From Streptomyces sp. GQFP (GTDB lineage: Bacteria; Actinomycetota; Actinomycetes; Streptomycetales; Streptomycetaceae), in contig NZ_CP089312.1 of NCBI RefSeq assembly GCF_021545335.1, positions 1,364,001 to 1,428,000 of the forward strand: a DNA stretch of 64,000 bases, in the 5' to 3' direction. Of the stretch, positions 17,082 to 27,231 are shown one piece after another. Numbering within the stretch: the stretch's first letter is position 1; each line of letters starts with the position of its first letter. A program made the position numbers and the translations under genes. The notes beneath the pieces are model-generated. The model was not told the origin of the DNA and did no database searches. It saw only the letters and a list, made by a program, of their open reading frames with translations.

Positions 17082-18658
17082 CCGAGGCACCGACCCTGCC
17101 GGCCGCCGACATCGAAGCAGCCGTGGAAGCCGCCGCCGACTGGGAGAACCCGCTGCGCGACCGCGGCGACCGCCGGCTCCCCAAGATCGCCGGGCCGTCC
17201 GGGCTGGTCATCTTCGGGGTGACCGGTGACCTGTCCCGCAAGAAGCTGATGCCGGCCGTGTACGACCTCGCCAACCGGGGTCTGCTCCCGCCGGGCTTCT
17301 CGCTCGTCGGGTTCGCGCGCCGGGACTGGGAGGACGAGGACTTCGCGCAGATCGTGCACGACTCGGTGCGCGAGCACTCCCGTACGGAGTTCCGCGAGGA
17401 GGTCTGGCAGCAGCTCGCCGAGGGCATGCGGTTCATCCCCGGCGACTTCGACGACGACCAGGCGTTCAAGCAGCTGCGCTCGGCCGTCGAGGAGCTGGAC
17501 GCGTCCCGGGGTACGAGCGGCAACTACGCGTTCTATCTCTCCGTACCGCCGAAGTTCTTCCCGAAGGTCGTCCAGCAGCTGAAGAAGCACGGGCTGGCGA
17601 AGGCGCCGGAGGGTTCCTGGCGGCGCGCGGTGATCGAAAAGCCGTTCGGGCACAACCTGAAGAGCGCCCGTGCGCTGAACAAGGTGCTGCACGACGTGTT
17701 CGACCCGGAGCAGGTCTTCCGGATCGACCATTACCTCGGCAAGGAGACCGTCCAGAACATCCTGGCGCTCCGCTTCGCCAACCAGATGTACGAGCCCATC
17801 TGGAACCGGTCGTACGTGGACCACGTACAGATCACGATGGCCGAGGACATCGGCATCGGCGGCCGGGCCGGGTACTACGACGGCATCGGGTCCGCCCGTG
17901 ACGTCATCCAGAACCACCTGCTCCAACTCATGGCCCTCACCGCCATGGAGGAGCCGCTCGCCTTCGACGTCGACTCGCTCCTCACCGAGAAGCTCAAGGT
18001 CCTGAAGTCGGTGAAGCTGCCGGAGCACCTGGGCGAGCACACCGTGCGCGGGCAGTACGCGGCGGGCTGGCAGGGTGGCGAGAAGGCCATCGGCTACCTC
18101 CAGGAAGACGGCATCGACCCCAAGTCGAAGACCGACACGTACGCGGCGATCAAGGTGGAGGTGGACAACCGCCGCTGGGCAGGCGTCCCGTTCTACTTGA
18201 GGACCGGCAAGCGCCTGGGCCGCAGGGTGACCGAGATCGCGGTCGTGTTCCAGCGGGCCCCCCACTCCCCCTTCGACCACACGGCGACGGAGGAGCTGGG
18301 CCAGAACGCGATCGTCATCCGGGTCCAGCCCGACGAGGGCATCACGGTCCGCTTCGGCTCCAAGGTGCCCGGCACCTCGATGGAGATCCGGGACGTGTCG
18401 ATGGACTTCGCGTACGGCGAGTCCTTCACGGAGTCCAGCCCCGAGGCGTACGAGCGGCTGATCCTGGACGTCCTCCTCGGCGACTCGAACCTCTTCCCGC
18501 GCACCGAGGAGGTCGAGCTGTCCTGGCGGATCCTCGACCCGATCGAGCAGTACTGGGGCACGCACGGCAGGCCCGCGCAGTACTCCTCGGGCAGTTGGGG
18601 CCCGCAGGAAGCCGACGAGATGCTCGCACGAGACGGACGGAGCTGGCGCAGGCCATGA
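17078..18658 (+). CDS. zwf: Glucose-6-phosphate 1-dehydrogenase
   Basis: 526 aa enzyme oxidising glucose 6-phosphate to 6-phosphogluconolactone with NADP. It has the Rossmann motif [20 protein letters not shown] and the active-site signature [13 protein letters not shown] near residue 212. It overlaps tal upstream and opcA downstream, each by ATGA, so dehydrogenase and its allosteric partner OpcA are made together. Confidence 0.97.
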   Translation: MTEAPTLPAADIEAAVEAAADWENPLRDRGDRRLPKIAGPSGLVIFGVTGDLSRKKLMPAVYDLANRGLLPPGFSLVGFARRDWEDEDFAQIVHDSVREHSRTEFREEVWQQLAEGMRFIPGDFDDDQAFKQLRSAVEELDASRGTSGNYAFYLSVPPKFFPKVVQQLKKHGLAKAPEGSWRRAVIEKPFGHNLKSARALNKVLHDVFDPEQVFRIDHYLGKETVQNILALRFANQMYEPIWNRSYVDHVQITMAEDIGIGGRAGYYDGIGSARDVIQNHLLQLMALTAMEEPLAFDVDSLLTEKLKVLKSVKLPEHLGEHTVRGQYAAGWQGGEKAIGYLQEDGIDPKSKTDTYAAIKVEVDNRRWAGVPFYLRTGKRLGRRVTEIAVVFQRAPHSPFDHTATEELGQNAIVIRVQPDEGITVRFGSKVPGTSMEIRDVSMDFAYGESFTESSPEAYERLILDVLLGDSNLFPRTEEVELSWRILDPIEQYWGTHGRPAQYSSGSWGPQEADEMLARDGRSWRRP

Positions 18659-19590
18659 AAATCGACCTCACCGACACCACGGCAAGCAAGATCAACAAAG
18701 CACTGGTGAAGGGGCGACGCGCCATCGGCACCCCTGCCGTGGGCATGGTCCTGACGATGGTGATCGTCACGGACGAGGAGAACGCGTACGACTCGATCAA
18801 GGCGTCCGAGGAGGCCTCGCACGAGCACCCCTCGCGCACCCTGGTCGTCATCAAGCGGCACGCCCGCAGCCCGCGCGACCGCACCAACTCCCACCTCGAC
18901 GCCGAGGTACGGGTGGGCGCGGACGCCGGCACCGGCGAGACGGTCATCCTGCGGACCTACGGCGAGGTGTCCGACCACGCCGACTCGGTCGTCCTGCCGC
19001 TGCTGCTGCCGGACGCGCCGGTCGTCGTCTGGTGGCCGGTGGACGCCCCCGAGGTGCCCGCCAAGGACCCGCTGGGCGCCCTGGCCCAGCGCCGGATCAC
19101 CGACATGTACGCGGTCGAGAAGCCGCTGGTCGCCCTGGAGGCCCGGGTGCGGTCGTACGCGCCCGGCGACACCGACCTGGCGTGGACGCGACTCACCCCG
19201 TGGCGCTCGATGCTGGCGGCGGCCCTCGACCAGGCCCGTACGAAGATCATCTCGGCGGCCGTCGAGAGCGAGGCCGAGAACCCGAGCGCCGAACTGCTGG
19301 CCCGCTGGCTCGGCGCCCGCCTGGAGGTCAAGGTGGACCGCGTCGTCACCGCGGGCCCGGTCGTCACGGCCGTCCGCCTCGGCACCGACAAGGGCGAGAT
19401 CGTCATCGACCGCCCCGAGGGCCCGCTCGCCACGCTCACCCTGCCCGGCCAGCCCTCCCGCACCCTCGCGCTGAAGGTGCGCCCCACCTCGGAACTCATC
19501 GCCGAGGAGCTGCGCCGCCTCGACGCCGACGAGATGTACGCCGTCGCGCTGCGGGCCAACGGCACCAAGGAGACCGCCAAAAATGTCTGA
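18655..19590 (+). CDS. opcA: Glucose-6-phosphate dehydrogenase assembly protein OpcA
   Basis: 311 aa actinobacterial protein needed for full activity or assembly of Zwf. It starts [18 protein letters not shown] at an ATG overlapping the zwf stop (ATGA), and has the typical [17 protein letters not shown] segment. Its 3' end overlaps pgi by eight bases. An in-frame start 20 codons earlier lies inside zwf and is unlikely. Confidence 0.96.
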   Translation: MKIDLTDTTASKINKALVKGRRAIGTPAVGMVLTMVIVTDEENAYDSIKASEEASHEHPSRTLVVIKRHARSPRDRTNSHLDAEVRVGADAGTGETVILRTYGEVSDHADSVVLPLLLPDAPVVVWWPVDAPEVPAKDPLGALAQRRITDMYAVEKPLVALEARVRSYAPGDTDLAWTRLTPWRSMLAAALDQARTKIISAAVESEAENPSAELLARWLGARLEVKVDRVVTAGPVVTAVRLGTDKGEIVIDRPEGPLATLTLPGQPSRTLALKVRPTSELIAEELRRLDADEMYAVALRANGTKETAKNV

Positions 19591-21244
19591 CTCCCCCAGG
19601 CTCAGCCGGCGCCCCGAGTGGACCGCGCTGGAGGACCACCGCTCCGACGCGCTCCCCCAGCCGCAGCTGCGTGAGCTGTTCGCCGCCGATCCCGGGCGCG
19701 CGGAGCGGTACGTCGTGCGGGTGGGCGACCTGCACATCGACTACTCCAAGCACCTGGTCACCGACGAGACCCTCGCCCTTCTCCAGGAACTCGCCGCCGC
19801 CACCGATGTGTTCGGGCTGCGGGACGCCATGTTCCGGGGCGAGCGGATCAACATCACCGAGGACCGTGCGGTCCTGCACACCGCGCTGCGGGCGCCGCGC
19901 GACGCGGTCGTCGAGGTCGACGGGGAGAACGTCGTCCCGGCCGTGCACGCGGTCCTGGACAAGCTGGCGGCCTTCGCGGACCGGGTGCGCTCCGGCGAGT
20001 GGACCGGACACACCGGCAAGCGCATCAAGAACGTCGTCAACATCGGCATCGGCGGCTCGGACCTCGGTCCCGCGATGGCGTACGAGGCTCTGCGGGCCTT
20101 CACCGCACGGGAGTTGACGTTCCGGTTCGTGTCGAACGTCGACGGCGCCGACCTCCACGAGGCCGTGCGGGACCTGGACCCGGCCGAGACCCTCTTCATC
20201 ATCGCCTCGAAGACGTTCACGACGATCGAGACGATCACCAACGCCACCTCGGCCCGCTCCTGGCTCCTCGCGGGCCTCGGCGGCGACGAGAAGGCGGTCG
20301 CCAAGCACTTCGTGGCGCTGTCGACGAACGCCGGAAGGGTCGGCGACTTCGGGATCGACACGGCGAACATGTTCGAGTTCTGGGACTGGGTCGGCGGGCG
20401 GTACTCGTACGACTCGGCGATCGGACTGTCGCTGATGATCGCGATCGGCCCGGACCGGTTCCGCGAGATGCTGGACGGGTTCGCGCTGGTCGACGAGCAC
20501 TTCCGCACTGCCCCGGCGGAGGCCAACGCGCCTTTGCTGCTGGGCCTGTTGGGGATCTGGTACGGCAACTTCCTCGGCGCCCAGTCGCACGCCGTACTGC
20601 CCTACTCGCACTACCTCTCCAAGTTCACTGCTTATCTGCAGCAACTGGACATGGAGTCCAATGGCAAGTCGGTCGATCGGGACGGGCTGCCGGTGGAGTG
20701 GGAGACCGGGCCGGTGGTGTGGGGCACGCCTGGCACCAACGGGCAGCACGCGTACTACCAGTTGATCCACCAGGGGACGAAGCTGATCCCGGCCGACTTC
20801 ATCGGCTTCGCCGAACCGGTCGCCGAGCTGGGCGACGAACTCAAGGCGCAGCACGACCTGTTGATGGCCAACTTCTTCGCCCAGACACAGGCGCTGGCCT
20901 TCGGCAAGACACCAGATGAGGTGCGGGCCGAAGGGGTCCCGGAGGAACTGGTCGCCCACAAGACGTTCCAGGGCAACCACCCGACGACGACCGTGTTGGC
21001 GCGCGAGCTGACCCCGTCCGTGCTCGGCCAGTTGATCGCGCTCTACGAGCACAAGGTGTTCGTCCAGGGCGCCGTCTGGAACATCGACTCCTTCGACCAG
21101 TGGGGCGTCGAGCTGGGCAAGGTCCTCGCCAAGCGGATCGAACCCGCGCTCACCACAGGAGCCGATGTCCCCGGCCTCGACTCCTCCACCGCCGCCCTCG
21201 TGGCCACGTACCGCACTCTTCGTCACGCCCAGGAAGTGAACTGA
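19583..21244 (+). CDS. pgi: Glucose-6-phosphate isomerase
   Basis: 553 aa cytoplasmic enzyme interconverting glucose and fructose 6-phosphates. Signatures: [35 protein letters not shown], catalytic region [19 protein letters not shown] and C-terminal [21 protein letters not shown]. In this operon it feeds fructose 6-phosphate back to Zwf, allowing several turns of the oxidative branch. Followed after one base by gnd. Confidence 0.97.
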   Translation: MSDSPRLSRRPEWTALEDHRSDALPQPQLRELFAADPGRAERYVVRVGDLHIDYSKHLVTDETLALLQELAAATDVFGLRDAMFRGERINITEDRAVLHTALRAPRDAVVEVDGENVVPAVHAVLDKLAAFADRVRSGEWTGHTGKRIKNVVNIGIGGSDLGPAMAYEALRAFTARELTFRFVSNVDGADLHEAVRDLDPAETLFIIASKTFTTIETITNATSARSWLLAGLGGDEKAVAKHFVALSTNAGRVGDFGIDTANMFEFWDWVGGRYSYDSAIGLSLMIAIGPDRFREMLDGFALVDEHFRTAPAEANAPLLLGLLGIWYGNFLGAQSHAVLPYSHYLSKFTAYLQQLDMESNGKSVDRDGLPVEWETGPVVWGTPGTNGQHAYYQLIHQGTKLIPADFIGFAEPVAELGDELKAQHDLLMANFFAQTQALAFGKTPDEVRAEGVPEELVAHKTFQGNHPTTTVLARELTPSVLGQLIALYEHKVFVQGAVWNIDSFDQWGVELGKVLAKRIEPALTTGADVPGLDSSTAALVATYRTLRHAQEVN

Positions 21245-21245
21245 C

Positions 21246-22124
21246 ATGCAGATTGGTCTGATCGGTCTCGGCAAGATGGGCGGCAACATGCGCGAGCGCA
21301 TCCGCCGTGCCGGCCACACCGTCATCGGCTACGACCGCAACCCCGAGGTCTCCGACGTGGCGAGCCTCGCCGAGCTGGTCGAGAAGCTCGAAGCGCCGCG
21401 CGTGGTCTGGGTGATGGTTCCGGCGGGTGCCGCCACCCAGTCCGTCGTCGACGAACTCGGCGGGCTTCTGGAGTCCGGTGACACGGTCGTCGACGGCGGC
21501 AACTCCCGCTGGACGGACGACGAGAAGCACGCCGAGGAGTTGGGCACGAAGGGCATCGGCTTCGTCGACGCCGGTGTCTCCGGCGGCGTGTGGGGCCTCC
21601 AGAACGGCTACGCCCTGATGGTCGGCGGCGACAAGGAGCACGTCGAGCGGCTTCACCCGATCTTCGAGGCGCTCAAGCCGGAGGGCCCGTACGGCTATGT
21701 CCACGCGGGCAAGGTGGGCGCCGGGCACTTCTCGAAGATGGTCCACAACGGCATCGAGTACGCCATGATGCAGGCCTACGCCGAGGGCTGGGAGCTGCTG
21801 GAGAAGGTCGACTCCGTCACGGACGTGCGCGAGGTCTTCCGGTCCTGGCAGGACGGGACGGTCATCCGGTCCTGGCTGCTCGACCTGGCGGTCAACGCCC
21901 TTGACGAGGACGAGCACTTGGAGCGGCTGCGCGGTTTCGCGCAGGACTCCGGCGAGGGCCGGTGGACGGTCGAGGCGGCCATCGACAACTCGGTTCCGCT
22001 GCCCGCGATCACGGCGTCGTTGTTCGCCCGGTTCGCGTCGCGGCAGGACGACTCCCCGCAGATGAAGATGATCGCGGCGCTGCGCAACCAGTTCGGCGGC
22101 CACGCCGTCGAGTCCAAGAAGTAG
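21246..22124 (+). CDS. gnd: 6-phosphogluconate dehydrogenase, short (YqeC/GntZ) type
   Basis: 292 aa enzyme decarboxylating 6-phosphogluconate to ribulose 5-phosphate. N-terminal GLIGLGKMGGNM cofactor loop, DGGNSRWTDD, and catalytic GAGHFSKMVHNGIEYAMM with the active-site Lys and Asn. It is far shorter than the 470 aa form; this class is usually NAD-preferring. A 6-phosphogluconolactonase gene is missing from the operon, so the lactone must open spontaneously or by an enzyme encoded elsewhere. Confidence 0.95.
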   Translation: MQIGLIGLGKMGGNMRERIRRAGHTVIGYDRNPEVSDVASLAELVEKLEAPRVVWVMVPAGAATQSVVDELGGLLESGDTVVDGGNSRWTDDEKHAEELGTKGIGFVDAGVSGGVWGLQNGYALMVGGDKEHVERLHPIFEALKPEGPYGYVHAGKVGAGHFSKMVHNGIEYAMMQAYAEGWELLEKVDSVTDVREVFRSWQDGTVIRSWLLDLAVNALDEDEHLERLRGFAQDSGEGRWTVEAAIDNSVPLPAITASLFARFASRQDDSPQMKMIAALRNQFGGHAVESKK

Positions 22125-22130
22125 GAAGCC

Positions 22131-22730
22131 GTGGGTGACCTTCTCGTGGTCCGCCACGGCGAGACGGAGTGGAGCGCGTCGGGACAGCACACCAGCTGGA
22201 CCGACCTGCCCCTCACCCGGCACGGCGAGGAACAGGCCGAGTCCCTCGCTCCGCTCCTCGCCGGACGGACCTTCGCACGCGTCCTGACCAGCCCGCTCGT
22301 CCGTGCGGTCCGCACCGCCGAACTCGCGGGCCTGACCGGGGCGTTGATCGACCCGGACATGCACGAGTGGGACTACGGCGCGTACGAGGGTGTGACGACC
22401 GCCGAGATCCATCGCACCCGGCCCGACTGGTATCTGTTCACGGACGGCGTGCCGCCGGGCCCGGACGGGCATCCCGGCGAGTCTCCCGACGAGGTGGGCC
22501 GACGCGCGGACCGCGTCCTGACCCACCTCAAGGACGCGCTCGAAGAGGGTGACGTGGTCCTGGTGGCCCACGGGCACTTCCTGCGTGTGCTGACGGCCCG
22601 TTACCTCGGGCTGCCGGCCACCGACGGACGGCTGTTCCAGCTCGCCACGGGCACGGTCAGCAGGCTGTCCACGGAGCACGACCGTCCGGTGGTCGCGGAG
22701 TGGAACTCCCGTCAGGGAGCGGCGAGTTGA
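22131..22730 (+). CDS. Histidine phosphatase family protein (acid phosphatase-like)
   Basis: 199 aa phosphoglycerate-mutase-like phosphatase. The N-terminal LLVVRHGETEW holds the phosphorylated His; a second active-site His is in VLVAHGHFLRVL near residue 145 and the acid residue lies in DPDMHEWDYGAYEG. GTG 22131 follows the gnd stop by six bases with GGAAG upstream, so it is the last gene of the pentose-phosphate operon. Its substrate may be a sugar phosphate; this is inferred from position only. Confidence 0.9.
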   Translation: MGDLLVVRHGETEWSASGQHTSWTDLPLTRHGEEQAESLAPLLAGRTFARVLTSPLVRAVRTAELAGLTGALIDPDMHEWDYGAYEGVTTAEIHRTRPDWYLFTDGVPPGPDGHPGESPDEVGRRADRVLTHLKDALEEGDVVLVAHGHFLRVLTARYLGLPATDGRLFQLATGTVSRLSTEHDRPVVAEWNSRQGAAS

Positions 22731-22763
22731 GCCGACGGTTCGGGTCGGCGGGCTGAAGTGGCG

Positions 22764-22795
22764 ATCGGGTCCGGGGCGTTGTCCCCGGGCCCGAT
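22764..22795 (+). terminator. Hairpin terminator of the pentose-phosphate operon
   Basis: Arms ATCGGGTCCGGGG (22764-22776) and CCCCGGGCCCGAT (22783-22795) pair over 13 positions with one wobble, around a six-base loop, 34 bases after the last stop. Confidence 0.7.
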
Positions 22796-22831
22796 TGACA
22801 TGTGCGTCGGGCGCGCGTCAGAGTCGCCCCG

Positions 22832-24295
22832 ATGGAGATCAACGAGCTGACTGCGGCCGAAGCCCGGGTGTGGCAGGCCTTCCGCACGGGTGAGCCCGTG
22901 GACTTCCGTGAGGCGGGCGGCGACAACGCGGCCGACGGCGCGGACTGGGGACCGGAGCGGAGCGTACGCGCCCCGGTGCTGCGGACCCTGCTGCTCAGCA
23001 CCCAGCAGCAGGACGGCGAGATCCCCAGGCTCAGGCTCTCGGGCGCCCGCATCACCGGGCATCTGAACCTGATGTACGCGATCGTGGACCACCCGCTCCA
23101 CCTCCGGTACTGCCACTTCGACGAGTCGCCCGACTTCTACGGGACCCGGCTGCGCCAGCTGAATCTGCGCGGCTCGGTGCTCCCGGCCGTCAATCTCGCC
23201 AGTACGCGCATCGACGGTCCGTTGCGGATGACGGACTGCCGGGTGCGGGGGCCGGTACGGCTGGCCGGTGCGGAGATAGCGGGCGCGCTCTTCATGGACG
23301 GCGCCGAACTCACCACGTCCGACCCGTCCGTGCCGGTGCTCCAGCTCCATCAGGCGGTGCTCGGCGACGGGTTCGCGGCGCCGGGACTGAGGGTGCGGGG
23401 CGAGATGCTCCTGACCGGTGCCACGGTGGGCGGGTCGATCGCTCTGGACGGCGCCGAACTGAGCAACCCCGGGGGCCATGTCCTGCGCGCCCAGTCCATC
23501 GAGGTGCGGGCCGACGTACGGGCGCGGACGCTGCGTACCCAGGGCGCCATCGATCTGCGCGGCTCCCGTATCGCGGGGTGCCTCGACTTCACGCGGGCGC
23601 GGCTGTCGAACCCCGGCGGTATGGCGCTGCGGGCCAGCAGTTGCACCATCGGTGAGCTGTGGCTGTACCGGTGCGAGCCGATCGAGGGCCGGCTGCATCT
23701 GCGCCGCTCCCGGATCGAGGTCCTGGGCTTCGAATCGGAGGTCGCCCCGGGCGAGGTGCTCTTCAACAACCTCACCTACACGACGCTCACCCCGCACGAG
23801 CCCGCCGAGCGTCGCCTGCCCCTGCTGGAACGCGACGGCGACGGCTATGTCCCGTACGCCTACGAGCAGTTGGCCGCCGCCTACCGTCACGTCGGCGACG
23901 AGGGAGCGGCCCGCCGCGTCCAGCTCGCCAAGCTGCGCCGGCACCGGACCACCCTGCCCTGGCTCGGTCGGCTGTGGGGCCACCTCCAGGACCTCACCGT
24001 CGGCTACGGCTTCCGCCCGCTGCGCGCCGCCGTCTGGCTGCTGTCCCTGCTGGCGGCCGGCTCGATCGCGTACGCCGTACACCACCCGCGTCCGTTGAAG
24101 GCCTCGGAGGCCCCGGAGTTCAATCCGCTCTTCTACACTCTGGACCTGCTCCTCCCGGTGATCTCCTTCGGACAGGAAGGAGCCTTCGCACCCGAGGGCG
24201 GGTACCAGTACCTGTCGTACGTCCTCATCCTGACCGGCTGGATCCTGGCGACGACCGTCATCGCCGGTGTGAGCAGGAGTGTCACTCGACAGTAG
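22832..24295 (+). CDS. Pentapeptide-like repeat membrane protein
   Basis: 487 aa protein of unknown function. Residues about 60-320 are made of short repeats with hydrophobic and small residues at regular intervals (for example LRLSGARITGHLNL, VRLAGAEIAGALFMDGAEL, LDGAELSNPGGHVLRA), which should fold as a right-handed beta-helix of pentapeptide-repeat kind. The C-terminus has two TM segments (AAVWLLSLLAAGSIAYAV and YVLILTGWILATTVIAGV). ATG 22832 was chosen; a GTG ten codons earlier is possible. No clear ribosome site. Such proteins are often labelled oxidoreductase, but no cofactor motif is visible. Confidence 0.8.
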   Translation: MEINELTAAEARVWQAFRTGEPVDFREAGGDNAADGADWGPERSVRAPVLRTLLLSTQQQDGEIPRLRLSGARITGHLNLMYAIVDHPLHLRYCHFDESPDFYGTRLRQLNLRGSVLPAVNLASTRIDGPLRMTDCRVRGPVRLAGAEIAGALFMDGAELTTSDPSVPVLQLHQAVLGDGFAAPGLRVRGEMLLTGATVGGSIALDGAELSNPGGHVLRAQSIEVRADVRARTLRTQGAIDLRGSRIAGCLDFTRARLSNPGGMALRASSCTIGELWLYRCEPIEGRLHLRRSRIEVLGFESEVAPGEVLFNNLTYTTLTPHEPAERRLPLLERDGDGYVPYAYEQLAAAYRHVGDEGAARRVQLAKLRRHRTTLPWLGRLWGHLQDLTVGYGFRPLRAAVWLLSLLAAGSIAYAVHHPRPLKASEAPEFNPLFYTLDLLLPVISFGQEGAFAPEGGYQYLSYVLILTGWILATTVIAGVSRSVTRQ

Positions 24296-24323
24296 GGCGC
24301 TACTAAGTACTGAGTAACTCCCT

Positions 24324-26108
24324 TTACCGGACCGGGCGTTGTGCGTGCTGGGCGGCGAGGCGTACGGGCGCGTTCTGGGCGCCGTAGCCCTGATAGCCCC
24401 CGTCGCGCTGGACCAGCTCGAAGAAGACGCGGCCCACGGTCTGGGTGTAGCAGTGCCTGAACTCGCCCTGTGCGTCACGGTCGTAGAGGATGCCGAGTTC
24501 GCGGTAGGTCGCCAACTCGCCCTCGGTGAACTCGTATCGGGCCGCGAGGTCGTCGTAGTAGTTCGCGGGCATCGGGAGCAGTCGGCCCCCTGCCGCCCGG
24601 AAGCGCCGGGCGGCGGCGACCACGTCGTCGGTGGCCAGCGCGATGTGCTGGGCGCGGGTCTCGGCCTCGGTGGGTGCGGGGCCGACGGCGAGCGCGATCC
24701 GTACGCTGCCACCGGAGTTGGTGACGGCCCGGCTGCGGAAGAGGCCGTACGGGTCGGCGACGTCGACGCTCTCTTGGCCGTTCAGGCCGAGGACGCTGCT
24801 GTGGAAGAGAGCGGCCTCGTCGAAGTGGTGCCAGGGCTGGGTGAGGGCCAGATGGTCGATGCGGCCGACGCCGGGCTCGACGGTCTCCAGGGTCTCGAAG
24901 TCGGTGCGCCAGTTGGGGAGTTCGGGGCGGTCCGTGGCGCAGAAGAAGAGTTCCGTGCCGTCGGGGGCGGCCACCGCGTCGAGTGGGGCGTCCTCGGGGG
25001 CGCGGCGGCGGGGCAGGACGGGGGCGAGGAGTGCCTCGGCGCGGCGGGCGGCGCCTGCCGGGTCAGGGGATTCCAGGCCGACGGCGGCGAGTCCGGTGCC
25101 GTCGCGGCGGGCGGACGGTCCGGTGTTGACGAGGATGCGGGCCTCGCCGCGCTCCCAGAGGTCGACTGGCTTGCTGCGATGGCGGGCGGTACGGGTGAGG
25201 CCGAGTGCGCCGAGGACCGCCGAGACGGGTTCCGCGTCCGGGGTGACCAGCTCGGCGAAGGCGATGCCGGTGGGGACGACGGGCTCGGGCAGCGGGGCGA
25301 GGCCGATGCTCTCCTGGAGGACGAGGAGGGAGCGCCGGGCGTCCACGGCGGTCGGTCCGGCCTCGGCCTGCCGGAACACGTCGTTGAAGACTTCGAGGGA
25401 GAGCGGACCGTCGTATCCGGCCCTGATGACGTGCTGGAGGAGGCCGGCAATGTCAAATCCGCCCTGCCCCGGGAAGCAGCGGTAGTGGCGGCTCCACTGG
25501 AGCACGTCCATGGCGAGGAGAGGGGCGTCGGCCAGTTGCAGGAAGAAGATCTTCTCGCCGGGGATGTCCTCGATGCCCTTCGGGTCCGAGCCCCGGGAAA
25601 GGATGTGGAAGCTGTCGAGACAGGTGCCGAGCGCGGGGTGCCCCGCCGTCTCGACGATGCTCCAGGCATGGTCGTACGTACTGACGTGCCGTCCCCACGC
25701 GAGCGCCTCGTAGGCCACGCGGACGCCGAACTCCTGCGCCAGGTCGGCCAGTCGGCTCAGCTGGGCGGCGGCTAGGGCATCGTCGTCGAGGGCCAGCGGG
25801 GAGACGCTGGAGCAGACAAGGACGGTGTCGGTGCCGAGCCGCCGCATCAGCTCGAACTTGTGCCGGGCGCGCCGCAGATTCCGGACGAACTCGTCCTCGG
25901 GCACGGCCTCGATGTCACGCATCGGCTGATAGAGGTCGATGGTGAGCCCGAGGTCGGCGCAGCGGGCGCGGATCTCCTCGGGGGTGAGGGGGCTGGCGAG
26001 CAGATCGTTCTCGAAGATCTCGACCCCGTCGAACCCGGCCCGGGAGGCGGCGGTGAGCTTCTCGGTCAGGGATCCACTGAGCGACACGGTGGCGATGGAT
26101 GTACGCAT
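24324..26108 (-). CDS. qsuB: 3-dehydroshikimate dehydratase fused to HPPD-like domain
   Basis: 594 aa enzyme converting 3-dehydroshikimate to protocatechuate in quinate/shikimate catabolism. The N-terminal xylose-isomerase-like TIM barrel (1-280) carries metal-binding positions in AYEALAWGRHV, CLDSFHILSRGSDP and SLEVFND. The C-terminal VOC domains (about 290-580) resemble 4-hydroxyphenylpyruvate dioxygenase, with His in DHLALTQPWHHF and QHIALATDD and Glu in FFELVQRDGGYQGYG. This fusion matches the QsuB/QuiC type. It lies downstream of a shikimate dehydrogenase gene on the same strand, separated by a dispersed repeat. Confidence 0.93.
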   Translation of the reverse strand: MRTSIATVSLSGSLTEKLTAASRAGFDGVEIFENDLLASPLTPEEIRARCADLGLTIDLYQPMRDIEAVPEDEFVRNLRRARHKFELMRRLGTDTVLVCSSVSPLALDDDALAAAQLSRLADLAQEFGVRVAYEALAWGRHVSTYDHAWSIVETAGHPALGTCLDSFHILSRGSDPKGIEDIPGEKIFFLQLADAPLLAMDVLQWSRHYRCFPGQGGFDIAGLLQHVIRAGYDGPLSLEVFNDVFRQAEAGPTAVDARRSLLVLQESIGLAPLPEPVVPTGIAFAELVTPDAEPVSAVLGALGLTRTARHRSKPVDLWERGEARILVNTGPSARRDGTGLAAVGLESPDPAGAARRAEALLAPVLPRRRAPEDAPLDAVAAPDGTELFFCATDRPELPNWRTDFETLETVEPGVGRIDHLALTQPWHHFDEAALFHSSVLGLNGQESVDVADPYGLFRSRAVTNSGGSVRIALAVGPAPTEAETRAQHIALATDDVVAAARRFRAAGGRLLPMPANYYDDLAARYEFTEGELATYRELGILYDRDAQGEFRHCYTQTVGRVFFELVQRDGGYQGYGAQNAPVRLAAQHAQRPVR

Positions 26109-26139
26109 GGACCCGCTCCCTTGAAAATGGGGTACTGCA

Positions 26140-26225
26140 GGCGCCCCTTCAGGGGCGCGGGGCTGTATTCGATATGCGGCTCCGCCGCGTGGGCGCGACC
26201 AGCCACAGACGGCCCGCAGCCGTCA
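26140..26225 (+). repeat. Dispersed intergenic repeat, GGGGCGCGGGG family, copy 1 (variant)
   Basis: It starts with a hairpin GCGCCCCT-TC-AGGGGCGC and runs on through GGGGCTGTATTCGATATG and CGTGGGCGCGACCAGCCAC. It shares the hairpin and the GCGACCAGCC core with copies at 44230, 49732 and 62763, but the middle differs. It lies between the shikimate dehydrogenase and dehydroshikimate dehydratase genes and may reduce expression of the distal gene. Confidence 0.7.
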
Positions 26226-27110
26226 CACAACCGTGCCTGCCGAGCTCTCCGCGGTCCCGGCCAACTCCGCAATATCCACCAACATCCGCCCACAGTCAGG
26301 CTCACGCCCAGTGAACAGACGGAACGCATCCGCAGCCTGGAACACAGCCATCCCACCCCCATCGAGCGTGGCGCACCCAACCCCCCGCGCCGTACGCAAC
26401 AGCTCCGTCTCCAACGGCCGATACACCACCTCGGCCACCCAGAGCCCGGGATGCAGCACCTCCGCCGGGAACGGCAGCCCGGGATGGGCAGCCATCCCGG
26501 TGGGGGTCGCGTGCACGATGCCATCGGCCCGGCCGATCAGCGCCGGCAACCGATCGGGCGTCGCAGCGGTCGCACGACCGACACCAAAGTGCCGGTTGAG
26601 GGCGCCGGCAAGGTCGGCGGCCCGGTCAGGCAGCGCGTCGACAACGGTCACCTCCCCCGCCCCAAGAGTGAGCGTCGCATGCGCGACAGCCGCCCCCGCC
26701 CCACCGGCGCCGAGCTGGACGACCCGTTCCAGCGGAGCGTCGGGCAGCCCACGCGCGAAGGACGCGGCGAACCCGGTCACGTCCGTGTTGTGGCCGATCG
26801 CGCGGCCGTCCTCGAAGACCACGGTGTTGACGGCGCCGAGCGCCTCGGCCTGCGCGTCGAGACCGTCGAGGTGCTCGATGACGAGCTGCTTGCACGGGTG
26901 CGTGATGTTCAGCCCGTCGAATCCGAGGTCACGGGCGGCCCGTACGAGATCGCCGACCGCCTGCGCCGGAACACCCAGCGTGTCGATGTCGATGAGCCGG
27001 TACAGATACCGCAGCCCCTGCCGGTCGGCCTCCCGTTCGTGCAGCGCGGGGCTCAGTGACGGACCGATGCCGGAGCCGATGAGCCCGACGAGAAACGAGT
27101 CCTTGGTCAC
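26223..27110 (-). CDS. aroE: Quinate/shikimate dehydrogenase (AroE family)
   Basis: 295 aa NAD(P)-dependent dehydrogenase. N-terminal substrate domain has GIGPSLSPALHE and the catalytic Lys region NITHPCKQ, which resembles catabolic quinate/shikimate enzymes more than biosynthetic AroE. The cofactor domain has LGAGGAGAAVAHA and VVDALPDRA; the C-terminus has DGGGMAVFQAADAFRLFTG. Start GTG 27110 has GGAGG upstream. The neighbours (dehydroshikimate dehydratase, MHS transporter, TetR) favour a catabolic role as in the corynebacterial qsu genes. Confidence 0.92.
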   Translation of the reverse strand: MTKDSFLVGLIGSGIGPSLSPALHEREADRQGLRYLYRLIDIDTLGVPAQAVGDLVRAARDLGFDGLNITHPCKQLVIEHLDGLDAQAEALGAVNTVVFEDGRAIGHNTDVTGFAASFARGLPDAPLERVVQLGAGGAGAAVAHATLTLGAGEVTVVDALPDRAADLAGALNRHFGVGRATAATPDRLPALIGRADGIVHATPTGMAAHPGLPFPAEVLHPGLWVAEVVYRPLETELLRTARGVGCATLDGGGMAVFQAADAFRLFTGREPDCGRMLVDIAELAGTAESSAGTVV

Positions 27111-27122
27111 GACCGACCTCCA

Positions 27123-27146
27123 CTAATGTACGAACTAGTACGTTAG
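27123..27146. promoter_or_regulatory. Imperfect 24-base dyad between aroE and tetR (TetR operator)
   Basis: Half sites CTAATGTACGAA and CTAGTACGTTAG form a dyad with nine of twelve pairs complementary (CTAA-GTAC-A mirrored). It lies 13 bases before the aroE start and upstream of the divergent TetR gene. It shares the CTAA...TTAG ends and 24-base spacing with a site before the MHS transporter gene, so one regulator could bind both. Confidence 0.65.
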
Positions 27147-27231
27147 CTATATCAGCATCACCGGGCCACGGGGAAGCCCCTCGGCGTGCTTCTAGAATTC
27201 ACGGCACTGGCCCCTCGCCCGAAGGAACCCG

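Noticed and set aside
24302..24315. Imperfect palindrome ACTAAGTACTGAGT between convergent genes
   Set aside because: Only 14 bases with two mismatches, no promoter in a fitting place and too weak for a terminator.
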